Part shown: positions 11,223-23,886 of the stretch, piece after piece
Numbering within the stretch: the first letter of the stretch is position 1
How the letters are laid out: every line of letters begins with the position of its first letter
Assembly: GCA_014925825.1 (NCBI GenBank)
Contig: JACGCK010000120.1
Span: forward strand, 62,001 to 126,000
DNA length: 64,000 nt
Source of the DNA: Pholiota molesta
Lineage: Eukaryota > Basidiomycota > Agaricomycetes > Agaricales > Strophariaceae
Direction: 5' to 3'
Notes under the pieces: generated by a model
Database searches by the model: none
Seen by the model: the letters and a program-made list of their open reading frames with translations, nothing else
Told to the model about the DNA's origin: nothing
Program-made: the position numbers and the translations under genes

Positions 11223-11953
11223 CAGGTAGCGGGGTCACACCGGCTCATGTGATGTGATTCAGCGAACGCATACATGTAGCCATGTGACATGGATTCAGCG
11301 AATTCGCTGGGTCAGTGAATAACGATTTCTTAATTAGGATATACCTTATGTAGTCAAATGATATGATTGCGCGAATTCGCTGAATAGCCCTAGGGCCCGA
11401 CCACAATTTATTCAGCACCCGTCCGGCCGATTAGGCCAATTAAATCAATTATGAATTGAATCAATTGGAAGCAATAAGTATACAATAGAAATAAGTATAC
11501 GATTGATATTGACCATATTGACTGACCAACTATCCGGCCGGCCGGCCGACCAACCGACTACGATAGCAATATTGGTTGTATCGACCAACCGGCCGGTCGG
11601 CCGGGGCCTGTAGATATTTTTAAAATGCGTTGTGAATAGGCGCCCAGGTGGCCGGGGCCAAGGGTAGCACATTTGGACTGTATCTGAACCGCGTCGGGCC
11701 CGGGAAATTTTCAAAATGTTAAATACATGTATTAGAATAATTTAGACACTATTATTTGACTAGTTGAATGTTTTAGAAATTTGTTGTAAATAGATACACG
11801 GGCCCGAGTGTATGTAGCACATCCAAACCGGGTCGGGCCCGACTATTTGTTGTGAATAGGCGCCCGGGCCCGAATGCGTGTAATAATAAAAATCCAGGTA
11901 TGGACGGCCGGCTTTTTGGGCATTTGAATGTTCTCCAATCATTGCTATAAAAG

Positions 11954-12045
11954 AGCATTTTGGCTGAGTGGTCACGATCGAAAGGCTGTGAGTTAACGCT
12001 GGTGGGTCGGTCTACGAAGTCAATAGTTCAATTCTCGCAACTGGC
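11954..12045 (+). other. tRNA-like (class II) sequence in left palindrome arm
   Basis: TGGCTGAGTGG (11961-11971) matches a RNA polymerase III A box, and AGTTCAATTCT (12025-12035) resembles a B box at the spacing of a Ser/Leu-type tRNA with long variable arm. TATAAAA lies just upstream. The acceptor and T stems do not pair well, so it is not a functional tRNA as read; a tRNA-derived or SINE-like promoter remnant is likelier. Confidence 0.35.
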
Positions 12046-13981
12046 ATTATTTATAATTACAGCAGGTGGGATGTATACTTTGAGTTGGATGGCAGGCCGG
12101 CATTTTGTCAATTTGCTTTTTAGCAGACCGGGTCCGAGAAATTAAAAAAAAACTGGGTTCGGACGGGCGGCTTTTTGTGCTCTAGACGCCCAAAATTTAG
12201 CAGTAATAGGCCGGGTCCGAGGAATAATGCCGGCCAGAAGCATAAAAAAACCGGGTCCGACCAGTAAAAAAATCCGAATGATGTGTGGCTGTGAGCCATG
12301 TGATGAGAAACTACCATATATGGATATAGAATAGTGGCACACTCCTCCTCCCCCCATACATAAAAATTGATTTACTCCATCAGTTCTCCATGGATTCTTT
12401 TCATCTTTTTTCCATAATTTTACGTTCTTATAGTACTACAGTTCCTGAGCTTCGTACGTCTCTAACCACAATGTAGCAATTACTATAGCACTATCTTTGC
12501 ATTTTAAACTATAAACAATGAATTATTGAAGCCTTTAAGGATGTTATTTGAAATTATGAATCGGTGAGAGGATATATAGTTGCTTGAACTTTATATTTCA
12601 TAAGTAGATGAAGGATGTACTGATATATACACACCCCAGGAAATAAAAGAGCACATATGAAGCTTATGATGACTGTTTAGCTTATATCATAGCCAATACA
12701 TAAGGGAGACTCAATATAACAGCAGGGATTTGATGGTAAATACATTATCTATGTATCATTCAGCCACCACAAGTGAATCCGGTCACATATTGAGGTATAA
12801 CAAGGAGAAACATGGCAGACATGCATAAACTGTGTATTATGAGTACTGACTTGTGAATAGGCGCCCTAAAATCGCGTACACCGGGAATTAGAAAGCGCTC
12901 ACGAATACCTACAGAATGAGATATGCCGGAAAGAATTCGAGCCAGGGAATGGTGAGATATGTCTAAAGCAATGCCCAAAACATCTATGGACCATCAATTT
13001 AACAAGATCCTAACAGAGTTTATAACTTGGCATGATGCAATCCGATGTTTTGGGTATTGTTTTGAACATATCTCACCATTCCCTTGCTCGAATGTTTTCC
13101 GGAGTATCTCATTCTGTAGATATTCTTGAGGGCTTTCTAATCCCTGATTCACGCGATTTTAGAGCGCCTATTCGCAAGTCAGTACTCATAATACACAGTT
13201 TATGCATGTCTGCCATGTTTCTCCTTGTTATACCTCAATATGTGACCGGATTCACTTGTGGTGGCTGAATGATACATAGATAATGTATTTACCATCAAAT
13301 CCCTGCTGTTATATTGAGTCTCCCTTATGTATTGGCTATGATATAAGCTAAACAGTCATCATAAGCTTCATATGTGCTCTTTTATTTCCTGGGGTGTGTA
13401 TATATCAGTACATCCTTCATCTACTTATGAAATATAAAGTTCAAGCAACTATATATCCTCTCACCGATTCATAATTTCAAATAACATCCTTAAAGGCTTC
13501 AATAATTCATTGTTTATAGTTTAAAATGCAAAGATAGTGCTATAGTAATTGCTACATTGTGGTTAGAGACGTACGAAGCTCAGGAACTGTAGTACTATAA
13601 GAACGTAAAATTATGGAAAAAAGATGAAAAGAATCCATGGAGAACTGATGGAGTAAATCAATTTTTATGTATGGGGGGAGGAGGAGTGTGCCACTATTCT
13701 ATATCCATATATGGTAGTTTCTCATCACATGGCTCACAGCCACACATCATTCGGATTTTTTTACTGGTCGGACCCGGTTTTTTTATGCTTCTGGCCGGCA
13801 TTATTCCTCGGACCCGGCCTATTACTGCTAAATTTTGGGCGTCTAGAGCACAAAAAGCCGCCCGTCCGAACCCAGTTTTTTTTAATTTCTCGGACCCGGT
13901 CTGCTAAAAAGCAAATTGACAAAATGCCGGCCTGCCATCCAACTCAAAGTATACATCCCACCTGCTGTAATTATAAATAAT

Positions 13982-14073
13982 GCCAGTTGCGAGAATTGAA
14001 CTATTGACTTCGTAGACCGACCCACCAGCGTTAACTCACAGCCTTTCGATCGTGACCACTCAGCCAAAATGCT
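13982..14073 (-). other. tRNA-like sequence, mirror copy in right palindrome arm
   Basis: Inverted identical copy of the A-box/B-box sequence of the left arm, with the same weak stem pairing. Confidence 0.35.
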
Positions 14074-14799
14074 CTTTTATAGCAATGATTGGAGAACATT
14101 CAAATGCCCAAAAAGCCGGCCGTCCATACCTGGATTTTTATTATTACACGCATTCGGGCCCGGGCGCCTATTCACAACAAATAGTCGGGCCCGACCCGGT
14201 TTGGATGTGCTACATACACTCGGGCCCGTGTATCTATTTACAACAAATTTCTAAAACATTCAACTAGTCAAATAATAGTGTCTAAATTATTCTAATACAT
14301 GTATTTAACATTTTGAAAATTTCCCGGGCCCGACGCGGTTCAGATACAGTCCAAATGTGCTACCCTTGGCCCCGGCCACCTGGGCGCCTATTCACAACGC
14401 ATTTTAAAAATATCTACAGGCCCCGGCCGACCGGCCGGTTGGTCGATACAACCAATATTGCTATCGTAGTCGGTTGGTCGGCCGGCCGGCCGGATAGTTG
14501 GTCAGTCAATATGGTCAATATCAATCGTATACTTATTTCTATTGTATACTTATTGCTTCCAATTGATTCAATTCATAATTGATTTAATTGGCCTAATCGG
14601 CCGGACGGGTGCTGAATAAATTGTGGTCGGGCCCTAGGGCTATTCAGCGAATTCGCGCAATCATATCATTTGACTACATAAGGTATATCCTAATTAAGAA
14701 ATCGTTATTCACTGACCCAGCGAATTCGCTGAATCCATGTCACATGGCTACATGTATGCGTTCGCTGAATCACATCACATGAGCCGGTGTGACCCCGCT

Positions 14800-16590
14800 T
14801 TGTGGATGGAGGAGCTGATACTAAACGATCAATGTCGGGGAGGAACTGCGATGGAGGTGTGTGAATGGGAAGTGACATGCGGGCACATCGCGAGACAGTG
14901 GGAAGGACGCGCCTGCGGCGCCGCGTCATGTTCCTGTGTCGAATTGCGATCGTCGGACTGTGCTATCCGACTTAGGGTCAAAAATGACGAAGCACTGAGG
15001 GACGAACTCACCGCATGCAATATCGCTTCGCAGAGTAATGTGCACTTGAGGGTTCTCGACACGCTTTCGAGCCGAAAGGCAATAGATTGTCGGTAATGGC
15101 GTTCCGCGGAAGCTTGCGACCACTACCGTGACCGTACTGCAATCTGCATCTGCAGACCGGACCTTGGAGTACCGAAGCGCAACTGGGTTGTGCTTGTGCT
15201 CATCGCGCTTTGGGCTTGTTGCCGACGACGGCGACAGGTATGTTGAGATAGGCTGTGGCTTCGTGGATATCATGGCTGGCGAGAGGCGTCTGCGACGTTG
15301 TTCAGTGCGCGATGTGGGACTGGACGGTGCAAAAGGGCGGAAACCGCTGCAAATACCCACCTTGGAGATGTCGACGACAAGGCCGGTAGGGTGGGCTTTT
15401 CTGAAGTGAGATGGCTGAGCGGCTCTGCTCGCTGGTGCGTCAACATTATATTGATTTTCATCGTCCAAAAAAACACGTACCCTTGTAAGCCATACCGTAC
15501 GCCCTTCCGCCCTCCACGATAATGAGTAGACGGAGCGACGGTGGGGTCGTTAGAACCAGCGCCAGCAAGAGAAAAGTCGCCGACGTAAGCAAATACGGGA
15601 CGTGCGTCTTTGAATATGAGGAGGCGATGATCAGAGATCCTTGGTCGAGGATAAGTCAATAAAGAGGCGGGCTTCGAATAAGGGACACACTGCTTGTCGT
15701 TCCTTCAACACCATGCAGATGTACGTAGTTCGAAAAAGTACACACCATTGAAGCCTCAGTTCGCCTTTCCAGCAGGCACAACCCTCAGCCCTCAGGAGCG
15801 CCGCGAGCTTGCTGGGCGCAATCGTTTACATCGGCTAGAAAATTGCACGGTCAGCCATATATCACCTCGGAGGCACAGCGCGTCAGACCTTGCTAATCTC
15901 GACATTCCTAATGGATGTGAAACGGAGCTTAATCGAGCGGTGGGTGGCCATGTTGCTGGTATTGGTGAAACGTCTGTTTAACTTTATCGCTTCTCCGAGT
16001 AATCTCGACGCCATGACAATCCCAATCCGTAATGCGTTCCCAATCTCAATCCCATTTCCTACAATTCTAGTTGTGCAGGAGACGGGCAGCCTCGAGTACG
16101 ATTTGCTGGGAGTAGGGAATTGTCCACCTGAGCCGCGCCTTCACGAATAAGTGATTGCATTGCGGTTGTGATGGAGGGAGTCGAACTTCGAGGGGAATGG
16201 AGAAACAGCGATGCAGAGTGAATGGGACGTGGCGAGCGGGCATGCGTAGGCTGTGGTTGGTGGACGCATTATGAGAGCGGGCGGGCTGTCGACGCCCTGC
16301 AGGTCATGGAAGGAGATGAATGAGGTGCGTAAGGATGGATGGAAGGAGGACAACGCGAGGCGGGAAAGACGCGCCGGCGGCCGTGGCCCATTGCGCGGTC
16401 ACGTTACCGTTGCTGAAGTACTCTCTCTCTTCATGATCAGTCTTCAACTTCGCGACAGTTTCTTCCTGTTTCTTCCCAATTTCTTCCCTTGACTTGAGCT
16501 CGAATCAAATCGAAATCCCATATGGCCGCCCGTCCCCACTTCTGCAACCTGTGCTCGCCGCCCAGATCACTCTCCCCAACGCCGAAGACA
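14800..16590. repeat. Block U0, middle part: degenerate gene copies upstream of eS17
   Basis: Parts recur in U2: 14998-15060 matches 33630-33680, and 15690-16140 matches 35900-36310. On the - strand one remnant includes VGDFSLAGAGSND-like text (about 15560-15600), cognate with VADFPLTGAGAND at 34690-34740. Frames are interrupted and I recognise no family. The eS17 5' leader occupies the last part. Confidence 0.6.
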
Positions 16591-16599
16591 TAATCCACG

Positions 16600-17275
16600 A
16601 TGGTGCGCTCGTCGTCTATCCTCCCTGGAGGTCGAAATGCTGACCGTGCGGACTTAGGGTCGCGTTCGTACCAAACCCACCAAGAGGGCCTCCCGTGTCC
16701 TGATCGAAAAATAGTGAGTAGCATTTGGGACGGCATTGGGAGGGCGCATGCTGATCGTTGTTCGCCAGCTACCCCCGCCTGACCCTCGACTTCCACACCA
16801 ACAAGCGTATCATCGATGAAGTCGTGCGTACCCGGCCTCTGAAACAGCATATCGCAACTTGCTTACTTATTTCTGTGAATATGTGACAGGCTCTCGTGCC
16901 CTCCAAGCGGCTGCGCAACAAGATCTCGGGCTTCACGACCCATCTGATGAAGCGCATCCAGCGCGGCCCCGTCCGCGGCATCTCCTTCAAGCTCCAGGAG
17001 GAGGAGCGCGAGCGCAAGGACAACTACGTCCCCGAGGTCTCCGCCCTCGACACATCCGCGACCGGCCTCGAGGTGGACCCTGATACCAAGGTGCGTCATG
17101 GAGAACTTTCTGTCAATTGCACTGTATAGTTAACACCCTGTAACTTACACAGGCGCTCCTGGAATCCCTCAACTTCGACTCCATCCAGGTCAACGTCATC
17201 ACCCCCGTGCTCGCGGTCCCCGAGCGCGGCCAGCGCCGCGAGCGCAGGGCCGTCCCCGGCGCTGGCCGGTCATGA
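16600..17275 (+). CDS. RPS17: 40S ribosomal protein eS17, intact copy
   Basis: Five exons: 16600-16602 (ATG alone), 16658-16713, 16769-16823, 16890-17090, 17153-17275 (TGA). All introns are GT/AG with consistent phase, giving 145 aa. The product starts MGRVRTK, contains [31 protein letters not shown] and [19 protein letters not shown], and ends in the Arg-rich ERGQRRERR tail, diagnostic of eS17 of the small ribosomal subunit head. The length suits the family. A one-codon first exon is common in fungal ribosomal protein genes. Two broken relatives lie at 21954-22599 and 36602-36933, so this is probably the functional source in the window. Confidence 0.95.
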
Positions 17276-18238
17276 GTCGTTCGTTCGCCGTCGTTGGATC
17301 ATTGCTTCCCATGTCGATCGCACCTGAGATACGCTAGACGGGAGGAGGCGTGGGGTGGTCCGCTTATGGTTTTGATATGCACTCCTATGCCGCGCCATGT
17401 ATTCATTTCCCACCTTTTGCATGCATTTTTCAAACCTAAAAGCAACGGTGTTTTCCTTTTCCCATTCGCATCGTTCATCATCATACTGCTTGACTTGACT
17501 TGGGAAGTTGCATGAGGTTGTCTTCCTCTACATGAAGATTTGTTAACCGCCAGACACACCACGGGCTGCCTCGAATACGGTGTGCTGCGAGTAGGGATTT
17601 ACCAACCCCCGCTTGTCGTTCGCGGATAAGCGGGTTCACTTGCGGGTGTAATGGAGGGCGTCGATGATAAACATTACATCAAATAATAAAAGAAGGAGGG
17701 GAGAAAGACGTGATGACAGACGCGATGCGGACTGTGCATGGGACGTCGTGGCGAGTAGGTATGGGTAGGCTGTGGTTGATGGACGCATTATGCGAGCGGG
17801 CGGAGCATCGATGCCTCACTCGCCACTGACGAGGATGAACGGGATGGATGCAAACCTCTTTTCTGAGGCGTTCGGCATTTGAAATTGTGTGCTAGCGTCT
17901 GAGGAGCATGCGGTTTTATGCCAGCGCTGAGCTCGGCCGTCACGATCTTCACCACCCCGCATTGTATGTTGCGCCGTGCTCTCGGCCTGAATCCTGACAT
18001 GTAGAGTACATTTCATGCACAACGGCTTTCCCGCGACGACGAAGTTTTTCTCTGAGGTTTTACGTACCCGTGCGCTAAGTGCTGGATGTCAGCAAGTCGT
18101 GCTGGATTAGTGGTTCGTAATTGCTCGCTACGTAGCGATGGCGCCGGATTCGAAAATATATGAGAACAAATACAAAACACAATCGAAGCATCGTCAGAAA
18201 TAAGGTATCGACTGTGGACTATTCATACGTAAAAGTGT
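17276..18238. other. Intergenic part of U0 between eS17 and membrane protein copy A
   Basis: No gene is supported. The stretch around 17840-18110 is matched at 60955-61200 in U2, on the far side of the large insertion there, and partly at 22640-22760 in U1. It is the reference for the uninterrupted layout of a block. Confidence 0.6.
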
Positions 18239-19811
18239 CTATAAGTGGGGAATAAATGTGGTCCATTCGATGGTTTGGAGGGCGCCAGGAGGCAGTGAGC
18301 GAAGGGCAGTAAGGGAGAGCGTAAGGAGTATGATGCGCGCAGTTGGGTAGAGAATGAGCCCAACTGACGCGAAAACAAGAAAGACATACCCTAAAAATCC
18401 TTGGTCGAAGTCGTCGCATAATGCTATGATTCCCATCAATACGGGTGCTGCGGTTATGATGATTGCAGAAACCCGCCAAAGCCACATTTCTTGATGCGAT
18501 GAGAAATGGAGCGACCAGCTGGGGATCACATGCACAGACCCGAAGAGGGCACCAATTGCCATAGTGGCAAATCCTGATTTCTCCCCAATGTCCTCCGCTG
18601 CGTAAAACATGCCTACCCGCATCGTTGTCACTGTATCATCTTCGACCATCTTCCACAGCGGGCGAAAAGAGCCGAACTATTAGGAAGGAAGGCGCCAGAG
18701 AATGTTCGGAGAGTCGCCATAGTCCTCTATTTCTTGGCGTAATTTCCATCGCAGCCAGCTCTCCTTTCCGGGCTCCGCCTGTGGTAACAGTGGGTTTGAC
18801 TCGGTCTCCGTGTCTTCGGATGTGCTATTACCCGCGGTGCTTCGTTCAACGGAAGTCTCTTCTCTTGTTTTTTTGCGTTCGAAAAACACAGGTCGACCAA
18901 CGTTTTGAGGCTTGTCCCACCATAGACCGTATGTAATACCATTGAGCATTGCGAATCCCAGTGTTACGACTTCGAGTTCCGTGACGGGGAGTCGTTGCGA
19001 CCATCGCGCGACGCATTGCACGACAAACCAAGTTGTTTGCAGGACAATAAGCGTTTTTGAGATAGCGTCGCCTTTGCTTCGATCTTGGATGTCTTCTTCA
19101 GTGATTCTGGGTGGATCGATTACTCTTGCTGGATGTTCCATATGAGACTTGTGTCGTCTTCATCAAGCCAGGTACGATTACGATACGAAGCGTCTGAATG
19201 GGTCTTCCACTTTCACAGAGCATGAAGCCACCCATCTGGAGAAAGAATCCATGTGCTAGTGTCCATTGAGGCCCCTTGCCTTCTTTCAATGGTGCTGGTA
19301 AAGGAGAATCTTGGAAGACTCCACAGATGGTACAAAAATGGCTTGAAACCATCCTTTGAACTTTTCCAATGAGGTTTTCGTCCGAATCCAATGTTAAATG
19401 ATTGATATCTATTACATATAGCGGTCAGTAAATTAATTTTCAGTCCTGAGAAAATTCCCAGACCTTTGTTATACTCGTCCATAATTTCTTTCGCAGCTAT
19501 ACGCTGCTGTATTGCCCACAAGGTCACCAACTCCGGCGTCAACAAAGCGCATATCGTTATTGTCACCTGGCGCTTGAAGCAGGTCCACTTAGAATCCGTT
19601 ACGGCCGGAATATTCGGGTGGATGGCGGACCAGGTGCACGCGAAGATGGTGGCGAAGCAGCTGATGACGATGTCATTGACGGTGCGCTGGCCGAAGTGGG
19701 TCTGGGTGTCACGGAGAGTGAGCACAGGAAATGATCGGGGATCTGATGGCGAAGCGAGAGGGACGCCACGCAGGGTGCGAATAACGCGAAGATGAGAAGG
19801 ACGATGAGCAT
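18239..19811 (-). pseudogene. Multi-pass membrane protein family, copy A (frameshifted)
   Basis: Same family as the intact gene at 61333-62935, with matching stretches HFGQRTVNDIVISCFATIFA, GKGPQWTLAHGFFLQMGGF, ARWSQRLPVTELEVVTLGF and TARIILLTLSLTALRSLP. Relative to that copy a base is missing in the start region (about 19780), and another near 19125 (CAGCAAGAGTAATC against CAGCAAAAAGTAATC), which puts a stop in frame. At least two frame breaks make it a pseudogene unless the assembly is wrong. The 3' part (18649-18239) remains open. Confidence 0.8.
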
Positions 19812-19829
19812 GTCGGCAGGGAGTCTCGT

Positions 19830-21940
19830 CGAAGCGTTGACAGTGGATACGTATAACGGCAGAAAAACTTTGTATATAGGTGGAATAGCCCTTCAGCGGA
19901 CTCTAGTTATATCTTCGAGCGTTCGTGTTTGTGATATTTATTTTCGAATTCACCAAGTACTCGTTATCAACCAGCTGAAGGTGGTGGAATCGTATGTCCG
20001 ACCCAGGGATCGTCCGACGCAGCAGCTCAAATCCGATGCCTGTCTCTCTTAAATTAAGGCCTCATGTGCGTGAACATGCTACATGACAGCTGTGATACGT
20101 TCAGTCCATGAGCGTCTCTCCTGAGTCCTTACACCCTACATGTGTTTGTAATCCTTCTAAGAATATACGTTGACGCCGAGGTAGCACATTTTCTGGTATG
20201 TCAAAAATCCTGGGTCTGTTATGATTAGATATGAGTAATGGAATATTCTACGTTATGGAGTTTAGTGGCCATGTGGCTCGTACGGACGAATGCTGGCGTA
20301 TTTCGCGATAGTACGGCGCCTATCAATAGCTAACACATGTTCGCCTCGAGGGCGCCTATCTACATTACCTACTGCGCGAGCTTCTCGTTCGATCGTTTTC
20401 TTTCACTCCAGGGCTCTGCGACATGTTTCGCTACCTACGTTTGCTTCATATCCCCATGTTTGCCTCTACTATTTCATATCCGAATCCGAACAGGCAACGA
20501 TGTGTTATCTGGTAGAAATCAAGTCTGCGTTAGATAGATCTTGTAGAATATGTTACATTGAAAGCGAGGATGTCAATCCATGCATGGTTTTTTCGGTATT
20601 GGGTAGAATCTCGACCTGGCCTGCATCCACTCTGCGTAATCGTGTCGTCCGAGGGAACATCACATAGCAGGAGCCACCTCGCGTAGAACAAGTGCAACAG
20701 CGTGAGCATCCTGCGTGCTAAAAGTTAATAACACGCTGGCTAGGCTCTGCACGTGGGCTTCCTGGCTTCAAGTTATCTGCGGAAATGGGATTCGAAGGAG
20801 CAAGATACATCGGGGAATGGTCGATGCTCGGTGGATGGGGTGGCTGAGAATTCGCCCTTGCGAACTGCGTGAGGGCAGAGAACGACAACGCAAAATCGTG
20901 GACTGAAGACGCGAGAGTTGGTGCGCTCGAGAGAACCAGGAAGGGGCATTGTAGCTGTGAACTGTAAAGTCGTTCAGGGAGAGGAAACCGAGACGAGGGG
21001 TCTGCCTGTGCACTATGCGGGGTCTTCCGAGAATGAAATGATCGAGCGTGTCCTCGAGGCATGTCAACTGAGGTGTGGTGATGGAAGAGGGCGAGCGAAG
21101 ACAATATAAGGGTGGATGGACAGCCCAGCAGTGATCGTTCTGAGTGGAGGTGCTGTTGTGCTAAGGCTATTCCATAAGTTCAGGCGTTGAGTCGTTGTGT
21201 GGATTGCGCTGCGGATGCAGGAGCAGGAGGCATGTGCCAACGAGAGCCGGAGTTGTGCACTCTGAGAGCTGAGTTCTGAGCCCTGAGCCCTGAGCAGTGA
21301 GCCCTGATGCATCCATGGTATGGCCATTAGTTCATTTGTAATGGCGGCTTTGCGACCACTGCCGTAGCCGTACTGCATCTGCAGACTGGACGTTGTTGTG
21401 CCTAAGTGCAATTGGGTCGTACTTGTGTTTGTCGCGTCTTGGAGCAATCTTGGAGGGCATGTCGCGGATGACGGCGATAAGTGTGCTGAAATCGACAGCG
21501 TTTTCGCGAGTATCATGAGCAGCAAGAGGTGTTTTCCAGGACGTTCGGTACGCAACGGGCTAGCAAGGATGAATGGCAGGGCATCGCGACGCAGAGGGAA
21601 GGACGCGGCGCCGTGGCGCCTCGTGGCGCGTGGGCCAGCGTGGGCCGTTGCTGGACGCGCGTCACGTTACCGTTCCCCTGCAGTGTCACGCTATTACGGT
21701 TTACAAGCGTTTACAACTTTACATCAGGTTTACATCGTTGCCTCGAAACAAATCCCTTCAAGACATTCGCTGCTGGCAGACCAGCTCGTCATTAGATGCT
21801 ATTCGTACTTGGATCAGACACCCCTCCACTTCCTACTCGGGCCTACTCGACGTAGAGCGTGAATATTCACTGCGCGCTCGTGCGCTCATCAGCGGGATCA
21901 TTATGTTCCCTGCTTCTCCTGCTGGGTTCTGCTTGCCATG
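19830..21940. repeat. Block U1, 5' part: duplicated sequence with no intact gene
   Basis: Begins with a copy of the sequence upstream of the membrane protein gene (compare 19850-20010 with 62960-63110) and continues with matches to U0 (9290-9560; 10310-10560) and U2 (34010-34440). Short frames here are decayed copies of the same unidentified gene seen in U0 and U2. Confidence 0.65.
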
Positions 21941-21953
21941 GTCTTAATCCAAG

Positions 21954-22599
<646 letters not shown>

Positions 22600-23688
22600 G
22601 TGGCCTCACCGTCGCTGGATGGCTGCTCCCGTCGCACGACTTTTGCAGGTTGCGCTGTGCTCTCGGCCTGAATCCCGCAATGTATATTTCATGCATAGGG
22701 TTTTGCGCGACGATGAGACTTTACTTGGGGGTTTTACGTACGCGTGCGCTAGGCGCTGGATGGCGGTGAGCCATATTGGAATCTGGATCGGTGGTGGGTA
22801 ATTGCTCGCTACGTAGCCATGGAGGTAGAAGCGGATGTATTACAAAACCAAATCACAATTGAAGCATCATCAGAAACAAGGTATGGACTGTGGACTATAA
22901 GTGGGGGATGAATGTTGTCCATTCGATGGTTTGGAGGGCGCCAGAAGGCAGTGAGCGAAGGGCAGTAAGAGAGAGTGTAAGGAGTATGATGCGCGCAGTT
23001 GGGTAGAGAATGGCCCCAACCACTGTAACCGCAAAAGTATTAAAGATACCCTTTAAAAAATTTTGGTTGGAAATGGAGTAGTAGATGCATAATCCCAACA
23101 ATACGGGTTCTGTGGTTATAATGATTGCAGAAACCCGCCAAAGCCACGTTTCTTGACGCGATGAGAAATGGAGCGACCAGCTGGGGATCAGATGCACAAA
23201 CCCGAAGAGGGCGCCAATTGCTAAAGTGGCCAATTCTGCTTTGCCCCCACTGGGAGTCTTTGCTGCGTAAAACCTCCCTACCCGCATTTTTGTCCCTAGA
23301 CTATCAAAAGTGAAAGCGAACATCTTCATCAAGACATAAAGTATTGTCAACAGAAGATCAAACAAGAAGTCACCAAAGTCCGTCATATTTTGGCGTACTT
23401 TACGTCGCAGCCAGCTCTCCTCCCCGGGCTCGGCCGGTGGTACCACGCAAGGGGCTGCGGGAATTAGAATCCCGGACCGGGGGCCGGTTAGTTAGTCCGG
23501 CCATAGGCCGGCCAAAAAAAAAAACTGACTACCCTCTGAATAGGTCCAAATTTGGCTATTTTTACTCAATTTGACTTGTCTGATATGTCCCAGCATGCTT
23601 AGGTTTACTGTAATGCTTAAGAAGGTAGTTGAAAGAGCATTTAGATGTCAAAGAGTTATGTTGGAGTGGGTGGCTTCAGCTTTCGAGC

Positions 23689-23696
23689 TATAAATA
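23689..23696 (+). promoter_or_regulatory. TATA-like box upstream of the transposase
   Basis: TATAAATA about 240 bp inside the left end of the 6.2-kb element and about 200 bp before the first well-supported coding exon. A promoter role is inferred from position only. Confidence 0.4.
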
Positions 23697-23886
23697 GTAT
23701 AGATTCTCAACACATTCACTGTCAAGACCTAACAGGCGGATGTAAAATTGAGAGCAAATTGTTGGCCCCAGCTGTTGACCACAACGACGAGCACATTGAC
23801 GATAATCTGGTACATGCAGTCATCGACACAGGTGAATTTCCTTGAAAATTTGAGTACATATACATTAGGACTAATCTACATTTCAG

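Larger units (their letters stand above)
11223..14799. mobile_element. 3.6-kb near-perfect palindromic element sharing KDZ element ends
   Basis: Left arm 11223-12984 and right arm 13044-14799 are inverted copies around a 59-bp loop (12985-13043). The outer about 1.62 kb read as identical except for one A/T run (9 on the left near 12144, 8 on the right near 13876). The inner 131 bp of each arm differ at about 19 positions. Both ends carry the terminal sequence also at 8905-9170. The left end begins CAGGTAGCGGGG; the right end stops at CCCCGCT and lacks the final ACCTG. Flanks TTGTGATGGAG (left) and TTGTGGATGGAG (right) look like an imperfect target duplication. No credible gene is present, so it is probably a non-autonomous fold-back relative of the element at 1-9170. 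Confidence 0.85.

Noticed and set aside
12854..13174. RIP as the cause of divergence in the palindrome core
   Set aside because: About a third of the differences are transversions, and the outer arms, an equally good RIP target, are unmutated.
12760..13268. A pair of about 72-78-aa hydrophobic frames in the palindrome core as genes
   Set aside because: They are mirror readings of diverged inverted arms with no known family or introns.
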